Shown: one piece after another, positions 62,685 through 64,000 of the stretch | Layout: every line of letters starts with the position of its first letter | Position numbering within the stretch: position 1 is the first letter of the stretch | Assembly (NCBI RefSeq): GCF_000306945.1 | Contig: NC_018518.1 | Location: 930,001 to 994,000 of the forward strand | From: Bordetella pertussis 18323 | Lineage (GTDB): Bacteria > Pseudomonadota > Gammaproteobacteria > Burkholderiales > Burkholderiaceae_B | Length of the DNA: 64,000 bases | Direction of reading: 5' to 3' | Position numbers and translations under genes: made by a program | Notes under the pieces: model-generated | Databases searched by the model: none | Told to the model about the DNA's origin: nothing | The model's input: the letters and a program-made list of their open reading frames with translations, nothing else

Positions 62685-63953
62685 ATGCTTTCAGCCGTTG
62701 TTCTGCTGTTGCTGCTGTTCGCCGCCAGCATCCCCGTGGCCCTGAGCCTGGGCATCGCGCCGCTGCCGGCGCTGCTGGCGCGCGACGTGCCGTTGCTGGC
62801 CGTGCCCCAGACCATGTTCGAGTCGATGGACTCGTTCGCGCTGATGGCCGTGCCGTTCTTCGTGCTGGCCGGGCGCCTGATGCAGACCGGCGGCATCGCC
62901 GGGCGGCTGATGGACCTGGGCCTGGCGCTGATCGGCTGGGTCAAGGGCGGCCTGGGCGGCGCCGCGGTGCTGACCACCATGTTCTTCTCGACTATCTGCG
63001 GCTCGTCCTCGGCCACCACCGCGGCCATCGGCTCGGTGATGATTCCCGAGATGGAGCGGCGCGGCTATCCGCGTCCGTTCGCCGCGTCGGTGGTGGCCTC
63101 CAGCGGCGAGCTGGGCGTGATCCTGCCGCCGTCGGTGCCGATGATCATCTACGCCATGCTGACCGGCACGTCGGTGGCGCAGATGTTCGTGGCCGGCATC
63201 CTGCCCGGCCTGCTGATCGGCCTGTCGCTGATCATCACCATTCTCATCATGTCGCGCCTGGGCGATTACGGCGGTTCGCAGCGCGTGAGCGTGGGCGAAT
63301 GGGCGCTCAACGTCTGGCGCGCGCTGCGCCGGGCCAGCCTGTCGCTGCTGATGCCGGTGATCATCCTGGGCGGCATCTACGGCGGGCTGTTCACCGCCAC
63401 CGAGGCCGCGGTCGTGGCGGTGGCCTATACCTTCGTGGTCAGCGTGTTCATCTACCGCGAAATCAAGTGGAAGGACCTGCCCGAGATCTTCTGGTCGTCG
63501 GCGGTGACCTCCGGCATCGTCCTGTTGATCGTGGGCTTCGCGTCGGTGTTCGCCTATGTGCTGTCGCTCTACCAGGCGCCGCAGCAGGTGGCCGCGCTGT
63601 TGCTGGGCGTGTCCGACAACCCGCTGGTGTTCCTGCTGCTGGTCAACATCGCGCTGCTGGTGGTGGGCCTGTTCATGGAGACCTTCGCGGCGATCCTGAT
63701 CCTGGCCCCGGTGCTGGCGCCGGTGGCCGTCAGCCTGGGCATCGACCCGGTGCATTTCGGGCTGATCGTGATCGTCAACCTGGCGGTGGGCATGGTCACG
63801 CCGCCGGTCGGGGTGAACCTGTTCCTGGTATGCGGCATAGCCCGCGTGTCGATGGAGCGCCTGATGCGCCCGCTGTCGGTATTCCTGGGCGTGCTGCTGC
63901 TGGACCTGATCATCATTACCTACGGGCCGGTGCTGTACGCCCGCTTTTTCTGA
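62685..63953 (+). CDS. dctM: TRAP transporter large permease (DctM)
   Basis: 422 residues from ATG 62685 (MLSAVVLLLLLFAASIPVAL). About twelve membrane segments; SMDSFALMAVPFFVLAGRLM, GSSSATTAAIGSVMIPEM, GVILPPSVPMIIYAMLTGTSV and VGMVTPPVGVNLFLVCGIA match DctM. It is the transport channel with DctQ and the binding protein that follows. Confidence 0.95.
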   Translation: MLSAVVLLLLLFAASIPVALSLGIAPLPALLARDVPLLAVPQTMFESMDSFALMAVPFFVLAGRLMQTGGIAGRLMDLGLALIGWVKGGLGGAAVLTTMFFSTICGSSSATTAAIGSVMIPEMERRGYPRPFAASVVASSGELGVILPPSVPMIIYAMLTGTSVAQMFVAGILPGLLIGLSLIITILIMSRLGDYGGSQRVSVGEWALNVWRALRRASLSLLMPVIILGGIYGGLFTATEAAVVAVAYTFVVSVFIYREIKWKDLPEIFWSSAVTSGIVLLIVGFASVFAYVLSLYQAPQQVAALLLGVSDNPLVFLLLVNIALLVVGLFMETFAAILILAPVLAPVAVSLGIDPVHFGLIVIVNLAVGMVTPPVGVNLFLVCGIARVSMERLMRPLSVFLGVLLLDLIIITYGPVLYARFF

Positions 63954-63981
63954 ACCCTGTCACTTCCCAAGGAAGCGCAAC

Positions 63982-64000
63982 ATGAACGTCGTGAAATCCC
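63982..64000 (+). CDS. Start of next gene, probably TRAP substrate-binding protein (DctP)
   Basis: An AAGGAAG ribosome site (63968-63974) precedes ATG 63982 with codons MNVVKS before the window ends. By position after dctQ-dctM it should be the dctP binding protein; the sequence itself is too short to show this. Confidence 0.4.

Overview
The window is a GC-rich beta-proteobacterial chromosome segment that fits Bordetella pertussis. Three things point there: two near-identical IS481 copies (41156-42198 and 55219-56260) with CTAG at both ends, an IS110-family element resembling IS1663 (about 59009-60250), and the divergent serum-resistance pair brkA/brkB next to groEL/groES. Several broken genes (1-222, 212-1745, the benE N-terminus, 11850-13448, a Bug remnant near 37807-38031) match the gene decay known in that species. 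The species call is inference from these landmarks; no database was searched.

Layout. 1-3740: tail of a peptide-type ABC substrate-binding protein, a frameshifted M81 peptidase gene, a LysR regulator and a small secreted protein with a Cys-His-Asp triad. 3755-9135: SRPBCC/ArsR pair, AsmA-like protein, MOSC_N-only protein, BenE-like transporter. 9132-11803: ferredoxin, coaD, rsmD and divergent ftsY. 11850-18894: broken CYTH-CHAD gene, phosphonate-type ABC transporter phnDCEE, IclR regulator, HAD phosphatase. 19040-23380: ribBA-ribH-nusB-thiL-pgpA-pncC, most of them overlapping. 23518-27094: pyrF, NDH-2, dgkA, brkB. 27396-32594: brkA, groEL, groES with a CIRCE operator. 32837-41022: an uncharacterised catabolic-looking locus of two KstD-type flavoproteins, a maleate-isomerase-like enzyme, two paralogous small proteins, a Bug binding protein and a LysR regulator. 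41156-56260: a 13-kb block between direct IS481 copies with mscS, iclR, a second Bug gene, trmJ, suhB, a TerC/CBS protein, uppP, lpxH, a PPIase, a TPR protein, cysS, alkA and accA. 56326-58902: tilS, lysC, tRNA-Ser(GCU). Then IS1663-like and, from 60354 to the end, a cupin/NIPSNAP/dehydrogenase/TRAP-transporter operon that runs off the window.

Most of the block is housekeeping (riboflavin, thiamine, phospholipid, lipid A, fatty acid, pyrimidine and CoA synthesis, translation, chaperones) with solute-uptake and catabolic modules between. A family of short GC-rich palindromes built on GGTGCCTGTCCCC and its complement sits at gene ends (about 1776, 13561, 23389, 45135, 49559, 58956). The IS1663-like element appears to have landed inside one copy. 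The most unusual items are the structured non-coding leader of that element (candidate bridge RNA), the homopolymer or nonsense lesions in benE and CYTH-CHAD, the mismatched IS481 flanks, and the flavoprotein/isomerase locus.
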